Assembly: GCA_023091665.1 (NCBI GenBank)
Contig: JALJCQ010000011.1
Coordinates: forward strand, 2,480,001 to 2,544,000
Direction of reading: 5' to 3'
DNA length: 64,000 nucleotides
Source of the DNA: Pythium myriotylum
Taxonomy: Eukaryota; Oomycota; Peronosporomycetes; Pythiales; Pythiaceae
Below the pieces are notes generated by a model. It was not told the origin of the DNA and made no database searches. It saw only the letters and a program-made list of their open reading frames with translations. Position 1 is the first letter of the stretch, and each line of letters begins with the position of its first letter. Below, piece after piece: positions 20,258 through 30,300 of the stretch. The position numbers were made by a program, and so were the translations under genes.

Positions 20258-23200
20258 ATGACCGAGTTCGTGGAGGCCATTCTGGCGCAGGTGCGAACGT
20301 GGCGATGCGCTGGGCGTGTGCGCGCGCGCGAGCTGAGTCGTTTGATGGGTCGCAGGTCGTCGGGAACCTCTCGACCGTGCTGATCATCCTCATCTTCTAC
20401 TTCAATTTCCTGCTCTTCGAGAGCTACTTGCGGCTCATCGTTTGGGCGATTCTCTTCAGCCAGGCGCTGCGCCAGGCCAAGAACAACGTCATCAGCGTGC
20501 TCCAGTACCTCAGCGACGACCCGGACGTCGTCCAGAATGTAAAATCTTGCGTGTTGACGTAAAAACACGGAGCCCGGCAGTCGCTGACTCGTTTGACGTT
20601 TTCCGTTCGCAGGGATTCCTCACGAGCGTGTTCACCAAGTCGCGCGAAATCTTGTTTTTCCAGTCGAACGGCGCGCCCCGTACGCTCAAAGAGCTCTTTC
20701 TGAACTATGGCATCTTCGTGTTCACGTTCATTGGCGCGATTTCGATCTGGATGCGCATGTACTCGGTCTTGTCGTTTCTCCACATCGGGCTCGGCGTGTT
20801 CATCGCGTTCCTCGCGCTGATCAAGATCCTCGATCGGCGCGTATTCTATTACCGCTATTTTGTCTCGGATGAAGTGCTCGTCTCCTTACTCTTGATTGTC
20901 GGATTCTTCGTCACGGTGCGTTGGAGATCTTGGTCAAGCTTCTCTACTTGGGTGTCCTTTTTCTCTGACGTTATCATGGCGATGTGCGAAGGGTATACTG
21001 GTGCTTTTCTACCTCGGCACGGAGAGCTACATGGAAGGCAGTCGAGCGGCCGTCGGGTTGTCGACGTGGATCCAGAAAAACTTCATCAATGATGAGCGCA
21101 CACGTGAGATCTGGAGCGAACAAGTCGAGAACAGCCGCGCAATGATCTCGGCCGCGCTGAGCGGTATCGAGGACAACTACAACGAGACCATGTGGTGGCC
21201 ACCCGTCAAGAGTCTCGTTAAAACCTACTACCTGGATACAAAAGCCAGCGACGGCAATCTAACGCTCAGTGTGCCGCTCTACAAGCGGTTTACACTCCCT
21301 GAAAACATGACTCTGTTTCAGGCTATCTCTTTCGCGTACTCCAAGGTTGACTCGGTGAACGTGACTTCCGTGCAGCTGTCGGACTGGACGTCCAAGGGTC
21401 TTGAACTCAGTTCGCTCGCAGTTGGCTCGGTCGCTCAGCTGATATTTCTCGTCATCACGCTTGTGATCGCCTTCGTGAGTCTCGGCGTCCGCGCATTCTT
21501 CTTCATTTCGTCGCTCTTCTACTTGCTGTGCACGAATTGGGACCCTATCGAGCGGTTCGTCGAGGATCTACTACCAATTCAGGTCGACAAAAGACCGCAG
21601 GTGGTCCAGTCGCTACGCAAGGTTGTCGAAGGCGTGTTCTTTCTGCCACTCAAGATGGCAAGTCTCCATGCGCTTGTGACGCTCGGCTCCTTCACGCTTG
21701 TGGTATGTCCACAGTCGTGCCATTGCCCCAAACGTTGTCTCTGACTCGCTTTTTCAACAGAACGCAGACTTCGTGTACCTTGCTACGACCTTCACGTTTT
21801 TGCTCTCTATCGTCCCTATCATCCCGGCATATTTCGTGTGTGTACCGTGGGCTGTATCGATCGGGATCACATCATCTTTCGTCAAGGCCATTGCGCTCTT
21901 TGGAGTTCAGTACTTTGCCTTTACGATGCTTGACGACATGCTCTACGAGAAGAGCCTGGTCTCGCTCAACTCGTATGTTTCGGCTCTGAGTGTGGTATTT
22001 GGGGTCTACGTGTTTGGCTTTGAGGTAAGATTGACTATTTCACATCAGCAGCCAGCGACGAAGACTGAGCGTATTTGTACAGGGTGTGATATTTGGTCCA
22101 CTTTCAGTCTGCGCTGTCACGTTCGCCTATGAAGTCTCGAACCACGGCATTCAAGCCACCCACAACGACTACGCCCGTGCCTCTGAAGATGCCCGTGGCT
22201 TTGATCAAGATGATGGCTGCACGGACGAGCCAACAAGTGCCACGGGGTCTTCGTTTGGCGATGATGACGAGCCGGCAAAAGCTGACGATGAAACCGCCAC
22301 AGCAGAAGTGAGAAGCCCGAACACGAGCATCTTCTCTGACGCGATGTATCGAGTCATTTCCGGTCCGCTCGTCGATCGCGTGCGACGCCGTCTCTCGATG
22401 GACATTAGCACGGAGGACTCTGTCTGTGTGACAATCGTGGTTGAAGGTCTGAAGACTCCGAGAAAGGTGCGTTTTGTCGTGAACAAGTCGTGGAGCCAAC
22501 GCAGCCTGTTCGAAACCCTAAGAAGAATGCTCCACGCACATTCAGTCGAAGGTTGGTTCCCTTTGGTCTTATTGTCTTTGAGATCGCTGTTTCTGACGAA
22601 ATATATTTCCGGTAGGTCTCACGGCTGCAGATGGATCCGAAGTGCTGTCACCTCTCCACATCTTTCCAAATGAAGTCCTTCACGTTCGAGTTCGTCCGAA
22701 GCACCGACCACCGCTCTTCCCAGATATGTCAAACGGAGGCGATCCATCTCGGATATCAATGCACGCACTCTCTCCTCACTACAGGCGAGGACAGGGCCTC
22801 AACACCCCACCAGGTGGACTAGTCCGACGGCCATCGCAAGAGAAATTTTCGCCAGCTAAGAACGGAGCAGCCTCGCCGACTCAAGCAATGTCCCCCTCCA
22901 AATCTAAGTTAGCTGTACCGATCTCGTTGCCTCTCTCGCAGACAATGGGACCCAAGCACGCGCGTAGCCGTTTACGTCGACAACAGTCGGTCCCCGTTCG
23001 CGACGACAGCGATCACACGCTTCAGCGGCGCAACAGCTACAACTACGTGTTGGAAGGTACATTGTTATCAGCTGATGCGTCATCTAACCACAGCAGTGCG
23101 GTGGAAGACGTCGCAACACAGCTGTCCCAAACGCCCAACACAACTTCGGCGCCGACGAGCCGAACAACGTCACCAACTGCTCGCCAACACGCAGATGGTA

Positions 23201-23751
23201 GGTCACGAACCCCGTCGCCGCGGCAAGGTCGCAATGCACTCGCCGAGCTACTCGCCACACCCGTCAGGGTGGATGGGAGCGGTACCCTGGACAACAGCTG
23301 TACTATTGATGGTACCGTTCGGCCACCTCTTTTGAATCGCCACAGTGATGAGTCAGAAGGATCTCAGCCTGCACCATTAGGGCGGCGAAATTCGGTTCAA
23401 ATGCGTAGCGAATGCACGAGTCTGCTCTTCTCTCCGATGTCGCTGCAGGAAGGATCGGTCGTATACCCGTCGGACGATGAAACTCATGGCGCCAAACGTG
23501 ATTTGGCAATCCACGAAGTGGAGAGCACTTGGACACAAGAGGCTAACGCATTGCTGAATCATGAGGAAAAAGAAGAAGCAAAAAGTCCTACACCAACAAA
23601 GACGCTAAACTTCGACGACGTGAAGGAAACAACCGAGACCTCAGCGACGATCAAATTCAAGTATGTCTCCAAGGCCAAAGCACAGCAGTATCGACAACGC
23701 AAGGCAGAGAAGGACAGCCCACCAGAACACGTTGAACGGAAACTATTTTAG
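20258..23751 (+). CDS. TMEM245-like multi-pass membrane protein (AI-2E transporter-like)
   Basis: Seven exons: 20258-20290, 20356-20538, 20613-20915, 20992-21702, 21761-22024, 22083-22551, 22616-23751; 1032 residues. At least eight hydrophobic helices are visible (VLIILIFYFNFLLF; FVFTFIGAISIW; LVSLLLIVGFFVTGILVLFY; AQLIFLVITLVIAFVSLG; FLLSIVPIIPAYFVCVPWAV). The PLKMASLHALVTLGSF and VPIIPAYFVCVP segments resemble the core of TMEM245 and of the bacterial AI-2E exporter family, whose eukaryotic role is unknown. A soluble C-terminal half follows, with a ubiquitin-like or other beta-rich segment (EGLKTPRKVRFVVNK..NEVLHVRVRP) and then a disordered Ser-rich tail. A GTATGT at 23661 inside the last exon offers an alternative splice that would fuse it to the next gene (see findings). 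Confidence 0.8.
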
Positions 23752-23800
23752 TCTCGTCGCTTCTTTTCGCTCATCCACACCAAGGTCAGCTCGTTGCAAG

Positions 23801-25663
23801 ATGGAGCCTACCTTCGTCGCGACACCATATCTCCAAGCCAATACTCGCGACAGCCATGTAATCCGCAAACTGCTTGATGAGCAAGAGGCCGGGTATATAG
23901 AGTGGCGAAGCAATAGAAAACCTGTTCGGCATCCTTTCGCTTCCTCCAAACTCAATTCTCCGCTCCGCGTCCCACAGGAGCGGCAGCAAGCCTCAGCCAA
24001 GCCGCTTTGGCTCTCGCTGCTGGAAACGTCCACTCCAAGTTCTTCCCCGCACGACAATCGACCAGGCTCAAACAGTCGCAGTTCCGTCTCCAGCTCCAGG
24101 CCAGCCACACAAGCTGGTAGGCCAAACCACTCCGCATCCACGCCCCAGCTTCCGTCCCTACAACGATCAAAAGAGTCGCCGGGCACCTCGCTTGGCCGTC
24201 TTTCGACCGCGGCCTCGCTCTCTACCTTGAGTCGATCACAGTGCATAGCAACATCAATCGGATCTGCACCTCAACGCAAGAAACCGAGTGCCGCCAAGCG
24301 CCGACTGCAGCGAAATTTGTACGACTTCCACTCAAGTCTCGTTTTCTCCGTCGCACCTCCGACCGAAACCTCGGATCCCCAGGCCACCCAGCAAGAAGTA
24401 CGTTCAAACCAGGGCCTCGCTAGCTCTCCTTCCAACCGTGAACCCGACGTTGTCGTCATTGAGCTGCCGCCCGCTGAAGAAGCAGATCCATACGTCGTCC
24501 CAGGGCTCTCGACAGCCGATGCAAGGGTCTTCTCCGAGGCATTCGAGGCGGACTGGGCACAAAGTGACGTTGATCGCATCGTCCGCGACGCCGTGGAAAG
24601 GAATCGCATCAAGCGACACCTCCAGCGGTCCTACCGTGTGCTCGTGCTCTACTTTCGACAGCTTGCCGGCAAGTCCGCCCTCGCATCCACGAATCCTTCG
24701 TCCCACTTCTTTGCGAGCGATTTACAACAGCTCGCGAATCGATTCTCGTTGCTCGAGGATCTCAATGTGCCATGCGTAGACCCAGTCAAATTCGGGCTGA
24801 TGGAGACGCCGTTGAGACGCGATGGGCTGCTAGCGTTCGTTATTCAGGCCGCACGCATGTACGCAGCCCATTCACCCGATCCGGGGCGGTTCCGCGTGCT
24901 GCTAGCCGAGGGCCTCGAGCTCTCGGAAGCCGTGCGTACACTTCTCGTCGACCACGTCGCCGCGTACGCGCAGATCCAGGACCCCGTCCATTTCCGCGAC
25001 CTCTTTTTGCGCGATGGTCCAGGCCGGCGGCTGCGATCCATCCTGGACAAGTATGAAAAGGCTGTGAGCACCTTCTTCTTTGACGCCATCAAGAACGGCG
25101 CTGCTTCCGCGCGAGCAAGTGGCGTAGCCTCCGTCTCCTCGACGACCATGAGTTTTCATGCTTTTGTCACCACGCTGCGTATATTGAGTGTGATCCCAGC
25201 TGAGCCCGAGTCACGGCGATCGAAGGCGTCGACAGCCAAGGTCGTGAAGATCGATGAGAACCGTGCTATGCGCATCTTCCAGCAGTGCCTCGACCTTCCG
25301 GCTGAGCTGAACGGCACGGGCCGCCCGCAGCTCACATACCCGCAGTTCGTCGAGGCGCTGCTGCGAGTCACGCTCGTGCGACACGAGACCGCAGTTTGCC
25401 GTGGAGCTGTGGATCTTTGTCCTGGCCAGCACTCCAGCGACGAGTGCCACTGCCTCGCTTCCCCACCATCGTACGATCTCGAGGTCTTTGATGATGCAAG
25501 TGAGGGGTTCCTTTGTGAGATTCAGACGCTGCGTCTCCAACAGTCGTGGCTGCGCTCGGGTGTCAAGATGGGGTCGCTGCGATCAATCCAACAAAACACT
25601 GCGAGACGAGGCGTCCAGCGTCACCACGCGATCCTCCTCGAGCCAGACACGACGGCGCCGTGA
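23801..25663 (+). CDS. Unknown protein with helical C-terminal domain
   Basis: 620 residues without introns, starting 49 bp after the TMEM245-like stop. The first 220 residues are Ser/Pro-rich and disordered. From about 230 to 560 it is helical, with short hydrophobic repeats such as HLQRSYRVLVLYFRQLAG, LLAFVIQAARMYA and YPQFVEALLRVTLV. The last kind of motif is seen in EF-hand-like ciliary or cytoskeletal proteins, but no complete calcium loop is visible. No family is recognised. A longer frame begins at an ATG at 23663, overlapping the upstream gene; I chose 23801 because the upstream part is read in another frame as a coding exon. Confidence 0.7.
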   Translation: MEPTFVATPYLQANTRDSHVIRKLLDEQEAGYIEWRSNRKPVRHPFASSKLNSPLRVPQERQQASAKPLWLSLLETSTPSSSPHDNRPGSNSRSSVSSSRPATQAGRPNHSASTPQLPSLQRSKESPGTSLGRLSTAASLSTLSRSQCIATSIGSAPQRKKPSAAKRRLQRNLYDFHSSLVFSVAPPTETSDPQATQQEVRSNQGLASSPSNREPDVVVIELPPAEEADPYVVPGLSTADARVFSEAFEADWAQSDVDRIVRDAVERNRIKRHLQRSYRVLVLYFRQLAGKSALASTNPSSHFFASDLQQLANRFSLLEDLNVPCVDPVKFGLMETPLRRDGLLAFVIQAARMYAAHSPDPGRFRVLLAEGLELSEAVRTLLVDHVAAYAQIQDPVHFRDLFLRDGPGRRLRSILDKYEKAVSTFFFDAIKNGAASARASGVASVSSTTMSFHAFVTTLRILSVIPAEPESRRSKASTAKVVKIDENRAMRIFQQCLDLPAELNGTGRPQLTYPQFVEALLRVTLVRHETAVCRGAVDLCPGQHSSDECHCLASPPSYDLEVFDDASEGFLCEIQTLRLQQSWLRSGVKMGSLRSIQQNTARRGVQRHHAILLEPDTTAP

Positions 25664-25743
25664 AGCGTCGCGAGTTATTCTCGCCGAGGCGTTGGGTCGC
25701 ACTCATCTGAGGCAACAGAGACACCACGAAGAGAGCAAGAGAG

Positions 25744-26463
25744 ATGCCCCCAGCGTCGGCCAAGTTCGAGATTCCGGACGTGGACACGAACCCGTTCAAG
25801 ATGGCGTCAGTGGGGAATCTACAGCTCCTACAAACGTTGGTCGAGCCTGTCGCGAACGCCGAGGGCAAGACAGCCCCGCCGCTCAACCTCAACGCCAAGG
25901 ACACTTACGGCTGCACGCCGCTTGTCTGGGCCGCGCGTAACGGATACCTTGAAGTCGTCGAGTATCTGGTAGCCAAGGGCGCCGACATGGAGGTCACGAG
26001 CTTTGGGGGTATGCGTGCGCTCCACCACGCTGTCAACCACCTTCGACTACCCATCGTCGCTCGCCTACTCGAGCTCGGCGCGAGTGTTGAAGCCAAGGAC
26101 GACGCCGGCAACACGCCCCTCCACTTTGCTGCCTCGCGAGGGATCATGAATCCTATCACGCTGCTGCTCAACGCCGGCGCCAAGGTCAACGCTGTGACAA
26201 CACAAGACGCGACGCCGCTGATGAAGGCCGTGAACGCCGGCCATGCAACTGCCGCTGAGAAGCTAATCGACAACGACGCCAACGTGAACGCCGCCAACGC
26301 CGAGGGCAACACAGCGCTCCATCTGGCAGCACGCGGCGGTTTTACGGCCATTGTGAAGTTGCTGCTCGAGGCCAAAGCTACCACGAGCGCTCGCAATAAG
26401 GCCGGCAAGAGCGCCAAGGACTTGGCGGCGTCGCCCGAGATCGCCAAGCTGCTGGACACGTGA
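25744..26463 (+). CDS. Ankyrin-repeat protein
   Basis: Intronless, 239 residues, made almost wholly of six or seven ankyrin repeats (GCTPLVWAARNGYLEVVEYL, GNTPLHFAASRG, DATPLMKAVNAGH, GNTALHLAARGGFTAIVKLL). The first 30 residues are a non-repeat cap. Ankyrin stacks mediate protein binding; no catalytic or targeting segment is present, so the partner cannot be guessed. Its stop is 41 bp from the stop of the convergent gene at 26505. Confidence 0.9.
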   Translation: MPPASAKFEIPDVDTNPFKMASVGNLQLLQTLVEPVANAEGKTAPPLNLNAKDTYGCTPLVWAARNGYLEVVEYLVAKGADMEVTSFGGMRALHHAVNHLRLPIVARLLELGASVEAKDDAGNTPLHFAASRGIMNPITLLLNAGAKVNAVTTQDATPLMKAVNAGHATAAEKLIDNDANVNAANAEGNTALHLAARGGFTAIVKLLLEAKATTSARNKAGKSAKDLAASPEIAKLLDT

Positions 26464-26504
26464 ACACGAGAGCGGGGATAAATACAGCGTCTTGTTTTAT
26501 CGTG

Positions 26505-26958
26505 TCAGTTTTGCTTCTTGCGAGGCATGTACTCGTAGAAGAACGTCGGGAGCTTCTGGTAGACCGTGTACTCGTCCGCGACGTCGTTGGGCGAGGGTTC
26601 TTTTCACAGGAAGCGCAAAATGCGAATTCGTGTCAGATCCGTCCCAGCTTACATGAACAAAACCCAACCCCCACGCACCCGTGACCTCGCCCGCGGGCGT
26701 GTAGAGCTCGCCGATCTCCTTGCCGTACCGGTCCCATAGCACGGCGATGAGGAAGAGCAGGAAGAGGAAGAGCAGCACGAGCGCCGCGAGCACCTTGAGC
26801 TCGAGCGGGATGCTCACGTCGGGCGAGTCCTTGCGCGCCATGGCGCTGACGAACTCGGAGAGCTGCAGCCCGCGGCGCTTGACGCTCTCCATGGCGGCGG
26901 CCGACGCGCTGGCAGCTGCGGGTGATGACGGCGCGGAGGATGGGGAGGCGAACGGCAT
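26505..26958 (-). CDS. Small single-pass membrane protein
   Basis: Two exons: 26958-26679 and 26599-26505 (GTGCGT donor, AAAAG acceptor, phase 1), 124 residues. A Ser/Ala/Pro-rich N-terminus precedes one strong helix (LKVLAALVLLFLFLLFLIAVLW) and a C-terminal half with a GKEIGELYTPAGEVTEP segment and a basic end (MPRKKQN). No signal peptide is seen ahead of the helix, so a tail or single anchor is likely. I do not recognise the family. Splicing is supported by restoration of a frame that ends in a compact, Tyr-rich C-terminus. Confidence 0.72.
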
Positions 26959-27114
26959 CCTCGTTCGTTCAGGGGGCTCGTCGTTCGAGAGACGTAGCTC
27001 TTCACGGGCCTGTCCATGTCGCTGGATCAGTACACTTCGTTACAACTACACGAAAACCGAAGTCGATTGTACTACATTACGATAGCAAACGGCAACTTGA
27101 GCTTGCATCCACGA

Positions 27115-28867
27115 TCAGGCCGTATCGACGTGGAGCTGCTTGCCCGTGCCGTAGAAGATCTTGCCCGGGTTCATGATGTTCAACGGGTCGATCGCGTGCT
27201 TGATCGCACGCATCACGTCCACGCTGTCGCCGTGCTCCAACATCAAGTACTCCATCTTGCCGTCGCCGACGCCGTGCTCGCCAGTGCACGTGCCGCCAGC
27301 CGCGAGAGCTCGCAGCACAAGACGGTTGGAGAAGGCCTTGACGTTGGTCATGAGCTGTTCGTTGTCCTGGAAGAAGGGGATCATGACGTGGAAGTTGCCA
27401 TCGCCCACATGGCTACAGGAAACGGATTATTGAGAATTGGCATGGATGAGATCCCGTCGAGTGATAAACTGACGCACCCGACAATCGCGCCAAAGATTCC
27501 GGAGCCACGAAGGTCTTGCTGGGTCTCGACGATCACATCCGTTAGCTTGGAGATCGGCACGCACACGTCTGTCACCAATCCACGACTGCCCGGCATTTGG
27601 CTCTGCAAACCGGAAAGTAAGCTCAATCCTGGGTACCAACCTCACGTGTACCTTACCAGGGTCGCCCACCACGCTGTATGACGACCGCTCCATAGCTTCT
27701 TGCGATCCTCCGCCGACGACGCCAGCTGTACATCGAGAGCGTTATAGTCGGCCACGATGTCCTGGACAACCGCACTCTGCTCTTCGATCTCACTCGGAGA
27801 CCCGTGGTGCTCAATGATCAGCGACGGCATCACGTCGTTGTTCAGCTTCGAGTACTTGTTGATCGCCTCCACCGCAGCCTCGTCCATCAACTCCATACGC
27901 GCCACCGGAATGCCCATCTGCATCACCGTCGCGCATGCATCGACAGCGTCCTTGATAGTGCTAAACGCACACACCATGGTCTTCTCGGCCTCCGGGATGC
28001 CGTACAGACGCAGCTCGGCCTCGGTGATGACCGCCAACGTACCCTCGGAGCCGATGAGCAGACGAGTGAGATCGTATCCGGCCGACGACTTGCGAGCCCT
28101 AACATCACGAGGACACACGTCCAATGAGCCCAGCAGTCTACTCGGCCTACCATCCACACACGTACTTGGACCCGGTCTTGATGACTCGACCGTCCGGAAG
28201 CACCGCCGTCAGACCCAGCACGTTCGTCTTCATGTTGCCATACCGAACCGTCGTCGTGCCCGACGCGTTCGTCGAGATCATGCCGCCCAGACTCGCGTTC
28301 GCGCCCGGATCGACCGGGAAAAACAGCCCCGTCGCACGCAGCTCCGTGTTGAGCTGCTCGCGCGTCACCCCGGCCTGCACGCGGCACGCCATGTTCTCGG
28401 GCTCGATGGCCAGCACCTGGTTCATGCCCATGAGGTCGAGCGAGACGCCGCCCTGCGTGGCCGAGATGTGGCCTTCGAGCGACGACCCGGCGCCGAACGG
28501 GATCACGGGCGTCGCGGTGGCCGCGCAGATCTTGAGCACCTGGGACACCTCGTCCGTGGACTCGACGAAGGCGACGGCGTCGGGCGGCGCGACCTGGTGG
28601 TACGACTCATCGCGTCCGTGTTGCTGTGGTGCGCGAGGTCCCCGTGGCATTGGGCAAGTGTTAAACGACTCGGGGAGATGCTTAGCGAGCGAGCGAGCAG
28701 CGTACCTCTCGAATGGCGTTGGCCGTGGAGAAGCGGTCGCCGAGCAGATCGCGCAGCGCCGTGAGCGTGGCCTGTGGCGTGGCGGCGGAGGAGGAGGAGC
28801 TGAGCGCGCGATGGCTGCGCGGAGCCGCGGCGGCGAAGCGCGAGCGACGAGCGAGACGCGACCACAT
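27115..28867 (-). CDS. LDHD: D-lactate dehydrogenase (cytochrome/FAD type), copy 1
   Basis: Five exons: 28867-28706, 28623-28166, 28098-27657, 27602-27478, 27412-27115; 494 residues. A mitochondrial presequence (MWSRLARRSRFAAAAPRSHR) is followed by the FAD-binding PCMH domain (PFGAGSSLEGHISATQGGV; NASLGGMISTNASGTTTVRYG) and the FAD-oxidase C-terminal domain with RKSSAGYDLTRLLIGSEGTL, HVGDGNFH and GEHGVGDGK. The enzyme oxidises D-lactate (or related D-2-hydroxyacids) in mitochondria and passes electrons to cytochrome c. The splice after exon 2 was set at AA|GTACGT because it rebuilds the family's KARKSSAGYDL motif. D-2-hydroxyglutarate dehydrogenase is less likely given the motif spacing. Confidence 0.93.
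27130..28867 (-). repeat. Direct duplication block, LDHD copy 1
   Basis: Homologous to 30318-32092 in the same orientation, offset about 3.2 kb. Exons 1-2 with intron 1 and exon 5 are almost identical; introns 2-4 and exon 4 have diverged. Similarity stops right at the ATG and within a few codons of the stop. Confidence 0.92.
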
Positions 28868-29397
28868 CCTGAGGTCACGAGCGAAGAGCTCAGTTGAGCT
28901 GCTCGAATTTGAACCCTCGATTGAGCAACGGTTTCCGGCTGAGATCTCATGTCGGTTGCGAGTTCAGAGTGAGAGTCACGGTCTCAATTGACGATTCTGG
29001 CGAGAACTCGGAGCACACCACCGTACACGGCTTGAGGGTTGCAAAGGAAATGGTCGCAAGGCTACCACTGGCTCGAAATGCCCACGGTCGTGGTGCGATT
29101 CTCTCGGTCTCGGACCACGCTGATGGCGTCTGCTTATGGGCTGGGGTAGGATGCCAGGTATAGTTCATGTTGGCGTTGAAGCACCCAGGCCTTGATCGAG
29201 ACTCCATTTGTCGCCTGTCACTCGGTGAGCTGAGATCCATTTCGACGTGTTTTGACTCCTCTCGCCATCGCATCTCTGAGCCGCTTCATCGCGTTGCCTT
29301 CCGCGTTTTGGATTTCGCGGACTTCTGCGAAAGAACCTCACACTCGGTGGGCCCTGTCCCAGTTTCTGAGTGATCGGAGGGCCTACGAGGAGAGCCC
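28868..29397. other. Divergent intergenic region, LDHD copy 1 and Uma2-like gene 1
   Basis: 530 bp without a gene. It is unrelated to the sequence upstream of LDHD copy 2, so the two LDHD copies have different promoters. Confidence 0.5.
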
Positions 29398-30171
29398 ATG
29401 GCTGGCGACGCACCAGCGATCGCGATAATCAACGACGCGATCGGGCAGATGGACTTTCGCCAAGTCGCGGCGTGGCTCTTTGCCGACGACCGTGGTGAAG
29501 AGGATCCTGGTGTTGAGGTGTGCGAGGTTTCGTTGCAGCAGTGGCACCAATACGTTCGCTCAGAAAACCAAGCACTCGTGTCTCGCGCGATAGAGTGGCG
29601 CTCCGGGCGGATCTACATCGTTGAACTCCCTGGAGCGTTACACGATAACTTGGTCGCAGCAATTCAGTCCAGGATGCACGAAGCGACCGGAACTGGGACT
29701 CGACATTTGGTTCCTTGCATGGGCTCATACATCGGCGGACTTGATATCCACGAGCCTGACCAAGCGTTCGGTCCCGAGTGGAACATCGGAGCAGTGCGTC
29801 CGACCGGTGTCGAGATGCTATGGGGTGAGTTCCACACACTCAAAGTCGAGATCGGCGTCTGTCGACGGTGGCACATGCTGATGGAGAAAGCCAACCACTG
29901 GGCGACAATCCCAGGCGTCGAGTACGTGCTTCTCGTCTACGTCTCACCGGCGATGCGAACTCGACAGCATGGCTTGTTTTCTGTTCGAAACGCGACTCTG
30001 GTGACGCTCGTCCCCGCCAGAACACCGATCACACGAGAAAACACCTTCCAGTTCGATGCGCACAAGCTCTTGTCTCTTCCAAGTGCCGTGCCAATCCCTC
30101 CCAACTTTGCCGATCCCGTCATCATCGATCTCGACGACTGTGTGGAGACGGTAGCTCGTCGTCTGCATTGA
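29398..30171 (+). CDS. Uma2-like PD-(D/E)XK nuclease-fold protein 1
   Basis: Intronless, 257 residues. The central part has the order expected of the Uma2/DUF820 putative restriction endonuclease fold: a GRIYIVELPGALHDNLVAAI helix, P120-D121, a hydrophobic strand with E151 (TLKVEIG), K164 in the next helix (EKANHW), and GVEYVLLVYV. The usual E-x-K is E-x-G here, with a Lys 13 residues on. Uma2 genes are abundant in cyanobacteria and other bacteria; their presence in oomycetes is usually explained by transfer, and their role is unknown. The gene lies between the two LDHD copies, on the opposite strand. Fold assignment comes from the motif pattern, so an unrelated protein is possible. Confidence 0.6.
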   Translation: MAGDAPAIAIINDAIGQMDFRQVAAWLFADDRGEEDPGVEVCEVSLQQWHQYVRSENQALVSRAIEWRSGRIYIVELPGALHDNLVAAIQSRMHEATGTGTRHLVPCMGSYIGGLDIHEPDQAFGPEWNIGAVRPTGVEMLWGEFHTLKVEIGVCRRWHMLMEKANHWATIPGVEYVLLVYVSPAMRTRQHGLFSVRNATLVTLVPARTPITRENTFQFDAHKLLSLPSAVPIPPNFADPVIIDLDDCVETVARRLH

Positions 30172-30300
30172 GTGACACATGGACTTCGGGACCCCACAGC
30201 ATAGCAATTGATCGCTTTCAGATTACTGTATTCATCTCATCGACGTTGACTTGATCAACAGTCGACGTACACCCATCGCACTCTGTACTTAGTAGTATAT

